Assembly: GCF_008271295.1 (NCBI RefSeq)
Contig: NZ_VTOY01000001.1
Coordinates: 734,882-798,881, forward strand
Length of the DNA: 64,000 nt
Reading direction: 5' to 3'
DNA from: Pseudoselenomonas ruminis
GTDB lineage: Bacteria > Bacillota > Negativicutes > Selenomonadales > Selenomonadaceae
Shown here piece by piece: positions 26,674-35,528 of the stretch; position 1 is the stretch's first letter, and every line of letters begins with the position of its first letter. Both the position numbers and the translations under genes were made by a program. The notes under the pieces are model-generated. The model was given only the letters and a program-made list of their open reading frames with translations, had not been told where the DNA came from and searched no databases.

Positions 26674-26930
26674 ACACCTGTTTGTGATTGCTGTTTTTGG
26701 GGATATGTCAAAATTGATAAGGCAAAAGTATTCTTAAATTGGGTACAAAAAACTAAGCCCCTACAAAAGGAGCTATCATAATCCTTTGTTCCCACTATTT
26801 GATTATAGTTTTATTTAAGAATACCTTGCCGCATATTTTTTACTCCTTTTCTGGATTAAATCATTGTATCACATCAGTTTTAGGAAAGCAAGTACCTAAA
26901 AGAAATTTTTCTTCCCCTTATATGTAACAA

Positions 26931-27149
26931 TCATACCGGCTTCCTAGCGTTCAGAATGTTTTCTGCTGTCTGCTGTGGTGTTTGGTTGGAATTGTCCAAC
27001 CAAAAGCCGATCCGTGGTGTTGTCTGCATTTTACTAAATACAAATTCAATGTATACAGAAAGATATAAGGAGTGGGAGGGATTCCGCCGTAGTTGGCATT
27101 GTAGGAAAATCCAAAAGTTTAGATTTTCCCACAATGCTTATCTTTTGGT
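26931..27149 (-). pseudogene. 3' fragment of a kinase-like gene cut by IS copy 2
   Basis: Reads GFWLDNSNQTPQQTAENIL then NARKPV and stop at 26931. It looks like the C-terminal end of a small P-loop kinase/ATPase; the rest is lost at the IS boundary (27150). Between it and the tet(W) leader (26674-26930) is the conserved AT-rich tet upstream region. Confidence 0.5.
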
Positions 27150-28660
27150 GGCTCTTCACCCGTAAGTGTGGGTGAAAATTTAGTATCAACAGTGTCTCAA
27201 GCCGCATGAATTGCGGTTCGAGGACGATTCGGCAATGGTACGACAATGTTGGAACATCCGAGCATGACCAAATCAATCATGTTCTGGATGTTTCGGAAGC
27301 CGTACGCACGCCGGATAATCAGCTTGATTTTGTTGTTCATCGATTCCACTCTGGCGTTGCTGACCTGCTCTTGGATGGTGTTCAGGATGTGGTCCTTGTG
27401 GCGCATGATCTTGCGCTGGAGCTCCACGAACTCCGGGATGCGGCAATGCCTCGCCCATTGAACCCACTTGTGGAGCGCGTGCTCTGCTTCTTCGACATCC
27501 GTCATCTTCAACAGGAGCCGCAGGTCTTCCTTGAGCAGATAGCTGCGGTAGAGCCGGTTGTCGTGGTTCTGGATCATCTCCAGCTTGCGCTGCTGGCTCT
27601 CCGTCAGGTTCTCCGGCGCTTTGCCGAGAGCAAAGGTCGAGCCCTTGATTTCTTTCGCTTCCTTGCGGGCAGCCGCGAGCTCGGCGGCATGGGCGTCGTC
27701 CTTTTTCGGACGTCCCTTGCTGTTCTTGCCGAGCTCCCGCACTCTCGCCTGCGCAGTGCGCCACGCCTCGCGCCGCACCTTGTCGAGTGCGTCCATGCTC
27801 CATTCCACGACATGGAAGGAGTCGATGCAGCGCGTGGCATTCGGCAGGTACTTCTCGACGCACGCTGTAATCCATTGTGCGCCGTCCGCCGTCACGGTCT
27901 TGATGGATGCGCGTTGCTCTTCCGTCAGGCTCTCCATGAACCGGGCGAGGACGTCTTTCCCGTAGCCCTCGCCAGCCCACACGACGGTGTTCGTCTCGTG
28001 GTTCACGACGATGGTGATGTACTTGTGTCCCTTGCGGTAGCTGGTCTCGTCGATGCCGATGCTAACAAGCCCGTCGAGGCGCTTGCTGATGTCCGGCTCG
28101 AGGTACTGGTGCGCGCGATGGACGCAACGTCCGACGGTGTCCCACTTGATGCGCATGTACGAGGCAACGGCGCTCTTGCTCAGCTGGAGGGTCATCCACG
28201 TCACCACCATGTCGAACGTCTTCGTGAATTGAGAGCGCGGGAAGGCCCACGACACGCTGGCGGCATGAACGCCGTGCTCGGGGCAGAAGACGCGCGGCAG
28301 GCGGTAGCGAAGGTAGACGAGAATGCCGTGGTTGTCCAGGGCACGCCACAGACGCGGCTGAGGTTGCGCATGGTCGTATCCGGGGCAACGTTTTCCGCAG
28401 ACGGGGCAGAGATGCTGCTCCCGTTTGTACGGGCGTAGATCGATGATGATGCACTTCGTTCCATCCGAATGCTGGTGCAGGTTGATGTCCTCCACAACCG
28501 AGTGGTTGACATCACAGAAAATCCTGGCTAGAGTAGAAGTAGAAATCACTTGCACGGACTCCTTTGCGAAGGCAGTTTGTTTAGCAGCTTCTACTATAGC
28601 AGAGCGTGCAAGTGATTTCTTTTTTCATGCTGGCTTACCCACAGTTATGGGAGAAGCCTC
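27150..28660 (-). mobile_element. ISL3-type insertion sequence, copy 2
   Basis: 1511 bp, same orientation as copy 1 and apparently identical to it by eye. Its right end abuts the ATTTATAT duplication. Confidence 0.9.
27197..28555 (-). CDS. ISL3-family transposase, copy 2
   Basis: 452 aa, translation identical to copy 1 at 22836-24194, including zinc finger and catalytic motifs. It is intact, so either copy could supply transposase for the composite unit. Identity of the copies implies recent duplication or gene conversion. Confidence 0.95.
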   Translation of the reverse strand: MQVISTSTLARIFCDVNHSVVEDINLHQHSDGTKCIIIDLRPYKREQHLCPVCGKRCPGYDHAQPQPRLWRALDNHGILVYLRYRLPRVFCPEHGVHAASVSWAFPRSQFTKTFDMVVTWMTLQLSKSAVASYMRIKWDTVGRCVHRAHQYLEPDISKRLDGLVSIGIDETSYRKGHKYITIVVNHETNTVVWAGEGYGKDVLARFMESLTEEQRASIKTVTADGAQWITACVEKYLPNATRCIDSFHVVEWSMDALDKVRREAWRTAQARVRELGKNSKGRPKKDDAHAAELAAARKEAKEIKGSTFALGKAPENLTESQQRKLEMIQNHDNRLYRSYLLKEDLRLLLKMTDVEEAEHALHKWVQWARHCRIPEFVELQRKIMRHKDHILNTIQEQVSNARVESMNNKIKLIIRRAYGFRNIQNMIDLVMLGCSNIVVPLPNRPRTAIHAA

Positions 28661-28668
28661 ATTTATAT
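28661..28668 (+). repeat. Target site duplication, right copy
   Basis: ATTTATAT immediately after IS copy 2, matching 22781-22788. Confidence 0.8.
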
Positions 28669-28689
28669 ATGGATTTTATAAAATAAGGC

Positions 28690-28938
28690 TCAGCGTTTAC
28701 CGCGAACCTCATCCAGATAACTGTATACCGTAACCTTATTTACCCCCAGGCGCTCTGCCACCTGCTCAATGCTGCCTTTCAGCTGGAAGATGCCTCGTGT
28801 GTCCATGATGCGTATCTTGGCGATGCGTTTCTCACGGGAAAGGGCTGATGTCTCACAATCGGCCAAGATGTTATCAATCAGCGAATTGACAAAGTGCTCA
28901 AAGCTTTGGCCAATCTTCCCGTCCTCTATTTTACTTTA
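28690..28938 (-). pseudogene. C-terminal remnant of a YheO/DauR-type regulator
   Basis: The minus strand reads IGQSFEHFVNSLIDNIL ... LSREKRIAKIRIMDTRGIF, ending with an HTH (IEQVAERLGVNKVTVYSYL) and stop at 28690. This matches the HTH end of PAS-HTH regulators of the YheO family. The PAS half is missing. Before the transposon arrived it lay just upstream of the threonine synthase-like remnant at 22278. Confidence 0.8.
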
Positions 28939-29084
28939 AAGCAATCAATTGGACAGCAGGAAATCTAGCCTGTATCACGAAGTTATGGAGAAGCGAACGT
29001 TCCATTTTTCGTTCCCAGAAGGTATTTCATAAAGGAGCTATACGGCGTTTGAGACACGCAACGGCCATCGAAGGAGGAATATCT

Positions 29085-30458
29085 ATGAATACCCTCAAAA
29101 CCGTCGCCGCCAATATCTTTGACCTGGAAAAGGACCGCGCTCCCTTGGAAGAAATCGCGGCGCGCATCTATAGCGGCGGCACCCTCAAAGGCACAAACAT
29201 GTGCATCCTGATTCTTGCCATTTTCATTGCCTCGATTGGTCTGAACATGAACAGCACCGCCGTCATCATCGGTGCCATGCTGATCTCGCCCCTGATGGGG
29301 GTCATCATGTCCCTAGGCTATGGCATGGCTACTTATGACAGCGCTTATGTCCGGGAATCCTTCCTGAAGCTCGTGTTTCAGGTCAGTCTCTCCGTCCTGA
29401 CCTCAGCGGTATATTTTACCCTCTCCCCCATTGACACCGCTTCCACAGAACTTCTAGCCCGCACGGAGCCGACCATCTGGGACGTGCTTATCGCCATCTT
29501 TGGCGGCCTGGCCGGCATCATCGGCAGCACCCGCATCGAAAAGAGCAATGTGATTCCCGGCGTAGCTATCGCCACCGCCCTGATGCCGCCCTTGTGCACG
29601 GCAGGCTATGGACTGGCCACCTATTCGCCCAAGTTCTTCTTTGGCGCGCTCTACCTCTTCTTTATCAACAGTTTCTTCATCTGCCTGACCACCTTTATCG
29701 TGCTGAAATTCATCAAGATTCCTGCCAAGACCTATGTATCCGAGCAAGTTTTCCGCCGCCAGCGCTGGCTGCTCTCCCTGTTGGGCGTGCTCATCATCCT
29801 GCCCAGCATGTATATGGCCTACCAGAGCATCCGCAACAATCTGGAACATGCTCAGGTCAAAGCCTATATCGAAAGCAATTTCCAGCAAGGAAACCCGCAG
29901 GTCGTCGCCTTTCATCTGAATCCCCAGGAGAAAAAACTGGATCTGACTCTTATCGGCCGGACGGTTACCGATGAAGAACAGGCCGAACTGGAAAAAAATC
30001 TGCAGACTTATTCCCATTTTGCAGACTGGAACCTGCATATCATTCAGAACGATCTGTCCGGCACCGTCCGCGCTGAGGATGTCCAAAACCTCATCAACAC
30101 CCAGTGGAACGCCGCTGGCGGAGCCAGCCTTGCCAAGACCCAGGAAGATTTGCGCAAGTACAAGGAACTGAGCATGCGTTACAGCCCCGCCTACCAGCGA
30201 TTCGAGGCCGACCAAAAGCTGCTGGCCAGCATACGGGAAAAAGCCCCTATCCTGTTCCCCTCCTTCACCGGCGTTGAAGGAGCCACCGTTGCCACGGAAA
30301 ACAAGGATGGCCAAATCATCCCCACAGGATTCCTGGCCGTCATTACATGCAAATCACCACTTACCGAAGACGAACAAGCCCGCTTGCAAAAATGGCTAAA
30401 TGCTGAAGCTGAACTTCCCGTAAGTTTTATCCTGCGAATTACACCAGAAACAGATTAA
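29085..30458 (+). CDS. DUF389 / TIGR00341 membrane protein
   Basis: 457 aa. The start at 29085 follows AAGGAGG. The N-terminal half holds about six membrane helices with the family motifs STAVIIGAMLISPLMG and PGVAIATALMPPLCTAGYG; the C-terminal half is soluble. Function is unproven; such proteins are often suggested to be transporters. A second membrane protein gene follows 85 bp downstream. Confidence 0.92.
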   Translation: MNTLKTVAANIFDLEKDRAPLEEIAARIYSGGTLKGTNMCILILAIFIASIGLNMNSTAVIIGAMLISPLMGVIMSLGYGMATYDSAYVRESFLKLVFQVSLSVLTSAVYFTLSPIDTASTELLARTEPTIWDVLIAIFGGLAGIIGSTRIEKSNVIPGVAIATALMPPLCTAGYGLATYSPKFFFGALYLFFINSFFICLTTFIVLKFIKIPAKTYVSEQVFRRQRWLLSLLGVLIILPSMYMAYQSIRNNLEHAQVKAYIESNFQQGNPQVVAFHLNPQEKKLDLTLIGRTVTDEEQAELEKNLQTYSHFADWNLHIIQNDLSGTVRAEDVQNLINTQWNAAGGASLAKTQEDLRKYKELSMRYSPAYQRFEADQKLLASIREKAPILFPSFTGVEGATVATENKDGQIIPTGFLAVITCKSPLTEDEQARLQKWLNAEAELPVSFILRITPETD

Positions 30459-30543
30459 TACATTATGGAGTATCCCAGGTCATTTGAGTATAAATCAATT
30501 TATATTTATATGTTTTTCATTTTTTGCTATACGAGGTGATTCC

Positions 30544-31866
30544 ATGAATTTTTTGCGTATCAGTAAGGAAGCCTTATCCATAGCCATGGCCTATGTGGGC
30601 GTTTTGGTGGGAGCAGGGCTTTCTTCCGGCCAGGATATGCTGCAATACTTTTTGAGTTTCGGACAAGCAGGGATCTGGGGTGTGATTGCCCTCGGCTTGC
30701 TGAATGTCATCTTTGGCCGGATTATTGTGACGCTTGGTTCGCATTATCAATCCAGCAACCATCAGGAAGTGCTGGAACAAATCGCCCATCCCGTCATCAA
30801 TCGCATCATTGACGTTACGTTGATCATTTCCTGTTTTGTTGTCGGCTTTGTCATGGTGGCTGGTGCCGGGGCCAATTTACAGCAGCAGTTCGGGCTGCCC
30901 AGCTGGTCAGGAGCTTTGCTCTGCTCCCTGCTGATCATTGTCATCTCCTTTATGGATTTCAACAAAATCACACGGGTGCTGGGAATCTTTACCCCCCTTA
31001 TCATTTTGATGATCCTGGTGGTAACGGCCTACACCTTTGCTGGAAAAACCTATGATTTTACGGCGCTCAATGCGGTGGCAGACACCATGGAACCTGTTAT
31101 GCCGAATATCTACCTGTCGGTGATGAATTATTTTGCCCTCTGCGTGATGAATGGCGTTTCCATGGCATTGGTGCTCGGCGGCTCCGTCATCCGCATCAGC
31201 GATGCAGAAAAAGGCGGTGCCTTAGGCGGCGTGATCATCGGCGTTATCGTTACCTGCGCGGCACTGGCCCTCTTTGCCAATCTGGACATGGTCAAGGATG
31301 CCGAAATCCCCATGCTCATGATTGTCAACCACATCCATCCTCTGTTTGCCTTTGCCTATGCGCTGGTCATCTTTGCCTTGATTTTCAACACGGCCTTCAG
31401 TCTTTATTACGCCACCGCCCGCCGTTTCGCCGGTGATGATGTACGCAAAATGCATCGTTATATCATTGGCATTGTAATCTTGGGCTATATCTGCAGCTTC
31501 GGCGGTTTCACCAAGCTGGTATCCTGGATGTATCCCCTGCTGGGCTATATGGGATTCCTGGTTTTGGCGGTGCTGTCCGTTGCCTGGATTCAGGAGAGGG
31601 ACAATATCATTCGGGAAAAATTCCTGCGCCGCAAGATGATCCGCCTGCTGTTCCGCAAATACGACGACGATTATGAGTTTACCCGCCAAAACAAACAGAC
31701 ATTCCAAAAACTCGGGGAAATGTCTGCGGCTGATACGGAAGGCCTCAAAAAAGACATCAAAGCCTATGTAGAAGATGTTGTGGAAAATCATGATGACCTG
31801 CAAGCTTACGCCAAGGAGAATTTGTCCATGGAGGGCTCGCCCTTAAAGAAAGAAAAAAAGGAATAA
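30544..31866 (+). CDS. YkvI-family membrane protein
   Basis: 440 aa; ATG at 30544 preceded by GAGGTG. About ten helices with AYVGVLVGAGLSSGQDMLQYF near the N terminus, the hallmark of YkvI proteins, distantly related to APC-type transporters. The last 95 residues are charged and cytoplasmic. Substrate unknown. Confidence 0.88.
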   Translation: MNFLRISKEALSIAMAYVGVLVGAGLSSGQDMLQYFLSFGQAGIWGVIALGLLNVIFGRIIVTLGSHYQSSNHQEVLEQIAHPVINRIIDVTLIISCFVVGFVMVAGAGANLQQQFGLPSWSGALLCSLLIIVISFMDFNKITRVLGIFTPLIILMILVVTAYTFAGKTYDFTALNAVADTMEPVMPNIYLSVMNYFALCVMNGVSMALVLGGSVIRISDAEKGGALGGVIIGVIVTCAALALFANLDMVKDAEIPMLMIVNHIHPLFAFAYALVIFALIFNTAFSLYYATARRFAGDDVRKMHRYIIGIVILGYICSFGGFTKLVSWMYPLLGYMGFLVLAVLSVAWIQERDNIIREKFLRRKMIRLLFRKYDDDYEFTRQNKQTFQKLGEMSAADTEGLKKDIKAYVEDVVENHDDLQAYAKENLSMEGSPLKKEKKE

Positions 31867-31960
31867 TGCACGGTGTCTTTTCTCATTGACAATAAACCCA
31901 TAAATGAACGATAATGGGCGAACATGTCTTTTGGACACAGTACACCAAGCGAGGTAATTT

Positions 31961-32110
31961 ATGGACGAAGCTTTCGCGGTCATCATGGCCTTTTCCCGTC
32001 TATATGCAGGTGTCCACTACCCCAGCGATGTAGTAGGTGGCATAATCGTAGCCTTTGTTGGCAGCTGCCTGACCTGGCACTTGCGCAGCACCATCTTTGA
32101 CCGGAAATAA
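31961..32110 (+). pseudogene. PAP2 phosphatase gene with a large in-frame internal deletion
   Basis: Reads MDE, then FAVIMAFSRLYAGVHYPSD and the C-terminal anchor, 49 codons, in frame. The intact paralogue at 57210-57737 has about 128 more residues in between, including the KX6RP and PSGH motifs. Upstream sequence through the GAGGTAATTT ribosome site also matches. Only catalytic motif 3 remains. Confidence 0.9.
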
Positions 32111-32183
32111 CCTCACGAAAATTTTCAGCAACTCCCTGGGGTTCGTCTACCCGTGCTAAGTTCCCTTAAAGCAGACACACGTA

Positions 32184-32232
32184 AAGAGGCTATTGCATGT
32201 GTGAGCATATCACTTACATGCAATAGCCTCTT
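32184..32232. terminator. Bidirectional terminator
   Basis: Stem AAGAGGCTATTGCATGT (32184-32200) with ACATGCAATAGCCTCTT (32216-32232), T and A runs outside. Confidence 0.85.
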
Positions 32233-32235
32233 CTT

Positions 32236-32547
32236 TTATTTCATATTCTCCCACCAGGACGCAAAGTTCTGCTTTTTGCCACCGTCAAGATAAGCCGCCT
32301 CCCCGATTTCCGGGGTCAGCAGTTTATACCCCCGCCCCTGGCTAAAGCGGGTCAGTTCCCGGTAAGGTTCCTGCCAGGGATGACGGGAAAGGGCGAACTT
32401 GCCACCATGGGCTGGCAGCAGCATTTTCGCCCCTACATCCGATGCGGCCTGGGCGGTTTCCTCTGGCAGCATATGGATGGCATGCCAGGCCATATTGTAC
32501 TGGCCTTTTTCGCCAAGCATCAGCTCAAAACCGCCAAACTTTAGCAC
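32236..32547 (-). pseudogene. C-terminal fragment of a second MBL-fold hydrolase
   Basis: About 100 codons nearly identical to the C terminus of the Tat MBL protein at 46627-47745 (GQYNMAWHAIHMLPEET, LLPAHGGKFALSRHPW). The HxHxDH metal site and signal are missing. Confidence 0.9.
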
Positions 32548-33009
32548 TATTATCTTAGCAAACTTGCAATGCTTTTGGCAACTCTTCTACATTAAGGGTA
32601 AGTGTCAAGTTTTTTCGATATGGCAGTGCCCATAAGTCATCCTGAGTTGCATGGTACAACATCATAATTTTCTACAGTACAAGTGTCTTTTCCATCGGTC
32701 AGATTATTGCACCTACAAGATTATTATTCGCTCCATAGACTCAATATCATTCTGCCCCCCATACATACTGTCTCCGGACAACAGAAAACCAGCATCAAAT
32801 TAAATGAAATGCCAGTTTTCTGTTCGTAATCTCTATGGATGATGTCCTGTGATCACCACTGAATTTTTCACATGTCAAAAAACATACTGATTACTGGCAA
32901 AATCAACGTATATATGAACAGCAATTCGACGGGGCAAATTGACTCGTCAAACTGCTACTTTTATCGGCTAAAAGCCCAATATTAAGCAAGGGGATTTTGT
33001 GAATAATTA
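32548..33009. other. Gene-free stretch with a TTGACTCGTCAA palindrome
   Basis: About 460 bp. The minus strand near 32570-32660 reads a short open stretch (DLWALPYRKNLTLTLNV) I cannot place. A palindrome TTGACTCGTCAA is at 32939-32950 and a half-like CATGTCAA at 32871. No gene is supportable. Confidence 0.6.
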
Positions 33010-33879
33010 TCAGCACTTGCCGCAATGGCTGCATCCATTGCATATCAACCTGCTGCCGCAGGCATGGCAATGCGGACCGTCATAAGCGGCTCTATAGCAA
33101 TCCTCTGACGTTACCGGAATGCCAATGGCATACCGCAGGTCAAAATGCATGGGCTTGCCCTTAAAATTCAAACCTGCCTTAAATGCCTGCTCCGCCTGTT
33201 TCTGCTTGCTGTTCAAGCGATAATGCTTGCCGTCCTTAATAAAATACGAACCTATTTCGATGAAGGAAAAGGAGACATTGGCTGCCTGACACTCTTCATG
33301 CAAAGCCAGGACCCAATCATAATTGCAAGGCCGTGACCCTTCATAGTTTTCGCCGCCGCAGATAACCTGCTCTATGAAACCATCCTCTAGATAGGGCTTC
33401 AAACTTACGGCACCAATCAAGGGGGCGCACATAACACCTTTGTGCTTGAAGGGCAAATCCCTAAGCAAGGGTAATCTTTTATCGGTCATTTTTTGATTCT
33501 CGCAGGTGACATTGAACCAGATATTCTCCCAGCCGCTGCCAAAGTCCCGGGGCAGACAGTCCGCCACCCGTTCCGGGCGCTTGGTCAGCAGATAGAAAAT
33601 GACATCCGGCCTCTGCCGCATGATTTCCCATGCCTCGTCCCGCCATTTGTCCGCCTCTTCCAGAAAAAAATCCGAAGTCATGCACACGCGGATAAGCTCG
33701 CCGCTCTTTATCTTATAACTGCCGTAACGGTCTTTCTGCAGCGGATAGGCAAAATTTTCCGTACGATAAATGACAGCGCCATCTTTGCCTCTTTGCTTAT
33801 CCAGCGTATACATATAACAGTTGGCACAGCCGGGGCTGATTTTCCTGCAGCCATGCCATGGATTCCAGATGTCATGCAT
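33010..33879 (-). CDS. DUF5131 / phage Gp37-Gp68-like protein
   Basis: 289 aa. WNPWHGCRKISPGCANCY at the start and VICGGENYEGSRPCNYDW in the middle are the family's signatures; the early CX2C resembles a metal or Fe-S site, and a Cys-rich tail (CHACGSRLICNGCSHCGKC, in pairs) may bind zinc. Function unknown. It starts 6 bp after the Rrf2 gene stop, so the two form an operon. Confidence 0.9.
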   Translation of the reverse strand: MHDIWNPWHGCRKISPGCANCYMYTLDKQRGKDGAVIYRTENFAYPLQKDRYGSYKIKSGELIRVCMTSDFFLEEADKWRDEAWEIMRQRPDVIFYLLTKRPERVADCLPRDFGSGWENIWFNVTCENQKMTDKRLPLLRDLPFKHKGVMCAPLIGAVSLKPYLEDGFIEQVICGGENYEGSRPCNYDWVLALHEECQAANVSFSFIEIGSYFIKDGKHYRLNSKQKQAEQAFKAGLNFKGKPMHFDLRYAIGIPVTSEDCYRAAYDGPHCHACGSRLICNGCSHCGKC

Positions 33880-33885
33880 AATTTC

Positions 33886-34317
33886 TCACTCTGCCGCTTC
33901 TTTCGCCTCGATAGACGCCAATAAATCGGCAATGGTGACTTTCTTGAAATCGGCCAGCATATGCTGTCTGACCTCTTCGAGTCTGTCCCCTAACACCCCA
34001 TGGATATTCCTGCCCACCGGGCACTTCGGATTGGGATTCTCCTGAAAGTGAAATAGATCCTCGTCCTCTTCCACAGCCTGGAAGACATCCCACAAGGTGA
34101 TGTCTTCCGGGCTTTTTGTCAACTTTGCCCCACCGACACCTGCTGCCACATCCACCAGTCCGGCAGCTTTGAGCTGGCCCAATGTTTTCCGGATAATGAC
34201 CGGGTTGACATTGACACTGCTGGCCAAAAAGGTGGAAGTAGCCTTGTACTCATCCTTGAATCGCTCGATACAAAGCAATATATGTGTCGCGACTGGCAAA
34301 CGAAAAGAAAACTGCAT
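33886..34317 (-). CDS. Rrf2-family transcriptional regulator
   Basis: 143 aa; start at 34317 with CGGAGG 9 nt upstream. Winged helix N terminus (YKATSTFLASSVNVNPVIIRKTL) typical of Rrf2. The region where IscR/NsrR hold three Cys has a single one (PNPKCPVGRNIH), so an Fe-S cluster of that kind is unlikely and it is nearer YwnA/CymR types. It probably represses itself and the divergent cupin gene through the palindromes between them. Confidence 0.92.
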   Translation of the reverse strand: MQFSFRLPVATHILLCIERFKDEYKATSTFLASSVNVNPVIIRKTLGQLKAAGLVDVAAGVGGAKLTKSPEDITLWDVFQAVEEDEDLFHFQENPNPKCPVGRNIHGVLGDRLEEVRQHMLADFKKVTIADLLASIEAKEAAE

Positions 34318-34348
34318 GCAAAAACCTCCGTTATGTAGTCGTTGTACC

Positions 34349-34384
34349 ATACGATATTACATCATCTGTAAAATGTCAACCAAA
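34349..34384 (-). promoter_or_regulatory. rrf2-type gene promoter with TTACA-N5-TGTAA
   Basis: Minus strand: TTGACA, 17-bp spacer containing TTACAGATGATGTAA, then TATCGT. The palindrome TTACA-N5-TGTAA in the spacer is a likely operator. Confidence 0.65.
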
Positions 34385-34445
34385 ACCCTCCAGCAACCTA
34401 TGACAATTAGGAAAGCATGTGCCGCAAATTTTTCCATTGTAACCA

Positions 34446-34499
34446 TTGACATTACATCAAAGCGATGTTATCATCTTATTGTAATCGATATCATTACAA
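34446..34499 (+). promoter_or_regulatory. Cupin gene promoter and 21-bp operator
   Basis: TTGACA (34446-34451), 17-bp spacer, TATCAT (34469-34474). Immediately downstream is the palindrome TTGTAAT-N7-ATTACAA (34479-34499), placed to block transcription when bound, presumably by the Rrf2 protein. Confidence 0.75.
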
Positions 34500-34524
34500 C
34501 ACAAACTCATTGGAGGAAAATCAA

Positions 34525-34881
34525 ATGGCAAATTTCAACAAAATCAGTGTGGCAAGCGATGCAAGAACTGAGCTGCATGACAAATTGAATCTGACGGGGG
34601 CAGAGATCAGCGTCAACAACCTGCCCGCCGGAGCCGGTGTTCCCTTTGTACACTACCACAAGAAAAACGAGGAGATTTATTTCGTCACGGCCGGTAAGGG
34701 CACAGCTGTGATTGACGGGCAGACCGTAGAACTCGCAGCTGGCGATTGGCTGCGCATTGCCCCGGCTGCGCGGCGTCAATTCTCGGCGGCTGCCAATGAA
34801 GGCATCAGCTTCATCTGCATTCAGGTGCGAGAAAATTCCCTGGAGGAATATACTGCAGACGATGCTGAAGTAGAACAGTAA
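34525..34881 (+). CDS. Cupin-domain protein
   Basis: 118 aa, a single cupin barrel. VPFVHYHKKNEEIYFVTAGKG is cupin motif 1 with metal-binding His and Glu; motif 2 has LRIAPAARRQFS. TTGGAGG precedes the ATG. No signal peptide. It is divergent from rrf2 and has its own promoter with an operator, ending at a strong terminator. Confidence 0.9.
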   Translation: MANFNKISVASDARTELHDKLNLTGAEISVNNLPAGAGVPFVHYHKKNEEIYFVTAGKGTAVIDGQTVELAAGDWLRIAPAARRQFSAAANEGISFICIQVRENSLEEYTADDAEVEQ

Positions 34882-34899
34882 GATTAACCGTTATCAGAT

Positions 34900-34956
34900 A
34901 GCAAAAGCCATCAATAAGCACAGATTGAGATATCTGCCTTATTGATGGCTTTTGCT
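34900..34956 (+). terminator. Terminator after the cupin gene
   Basis: 19-bp stem AGCAAAAGCCATCAATAAG with its complement at 34938-34956. Confidence 0.85.
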
Positions 34957-35019
34957 ATTAGTATTTCACTACGCCTTTAGCTGTATATTGCACGCTAAGG
35001 AAACCACCAGTTTCACGAC

Positions 35020-35517
35020 TTATGAAAGATACTCAGCCAGTGCATAACCCAGATTTCCTTTGTAGTAAACATAGTAGTACCCGTTGCTGCCTGCTTTGAC
35101 AAAGCGAACGTATTCCCCTAGCGGAATACGGGTAATCACCGCTGCATCCGCGGACGGTGCTGAACGCAGGCTTATCCACTCGTTACAGTTGGCCACACGG
35201 TATAACGTGCAATGAGGAGTCAGATAGCTGTATAATGCATAACCCGTATTCCCATGATAGCGGACATGGGCAAATATCATCTTTTGATAGCAGGGATCAT
35301 TGTCATCAATAATATTCACCATATCTCCAAGTGGTATCTTCGCGATGACGGGAGCATCTGTAGATGCATATGCCCGAAGGCTTATCCAGCTTTCACAGTT
35401 GACAACATACATACCACCATCCGTATTCGTTGCCCCCGTAGATGCGACAGTATAATTGGGCACAATCAACAGACAAACCAGGAATACATAGAACCATATT
35501 CTTTTCATCTTATTCAT
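35020..35517 (-). CDS. Secreted double SH3-domain protein
   Basis: 165 aa. N-terminal signal peptide (FYVFLVCLLIVPNYTVAS), then two bacterial SH3 repeats: WISLRAYASTDAPVIAKIP and WISLRSAPSADAAVITRIP. Such domains bind cell-wall peptides. The ATG at 35517 is 9 nt after AAGGGG. It lies 11 bp after the secreted C39-like gene, so both are probably one envelope or secretion unit. Confidence 0.88.
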   Translation of the reverse strand: MNKMKRIWFYVFLVCLLIVPNYTVASTGATNTDGGMYVVNCESWISLRAYASTDAPVIAKIPLGDMVNIIDDNDPCYQKMIFAHVRYHGNTGYALYSYLTPHCTLYRVANCNEWISLRSAPSADAAVITRIPLGEYVRFVKAGSNGYYYVYYKGNLGYALAEYLS

Positions 35518-35528
35518 AATCAATCCCC

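Larger units (their letters stand above)
22789..28660. mobile_element. Composite transposon: ISL3-type copy, tet(W) cargo, ISL3-type copy
   Basis: Two directly repeated 1511-bp IS copies (22789-24299 and 27150-28660) flank 2850 bp with tet(W). The outer ends are bounded by the 8-bp repeat ATTTATAT, while the inner flanks (catttttt and cttttggt) do not match each other or the outer ones. ISL3 elements make 8-bp duplications, so the whole unit moved as one. Confidence 0.85.

Noticed and set aside
32560..32660. Possible transposase scrap on the minus strand
   Set aside because: The short open stretch could not be matched to any family by eye.
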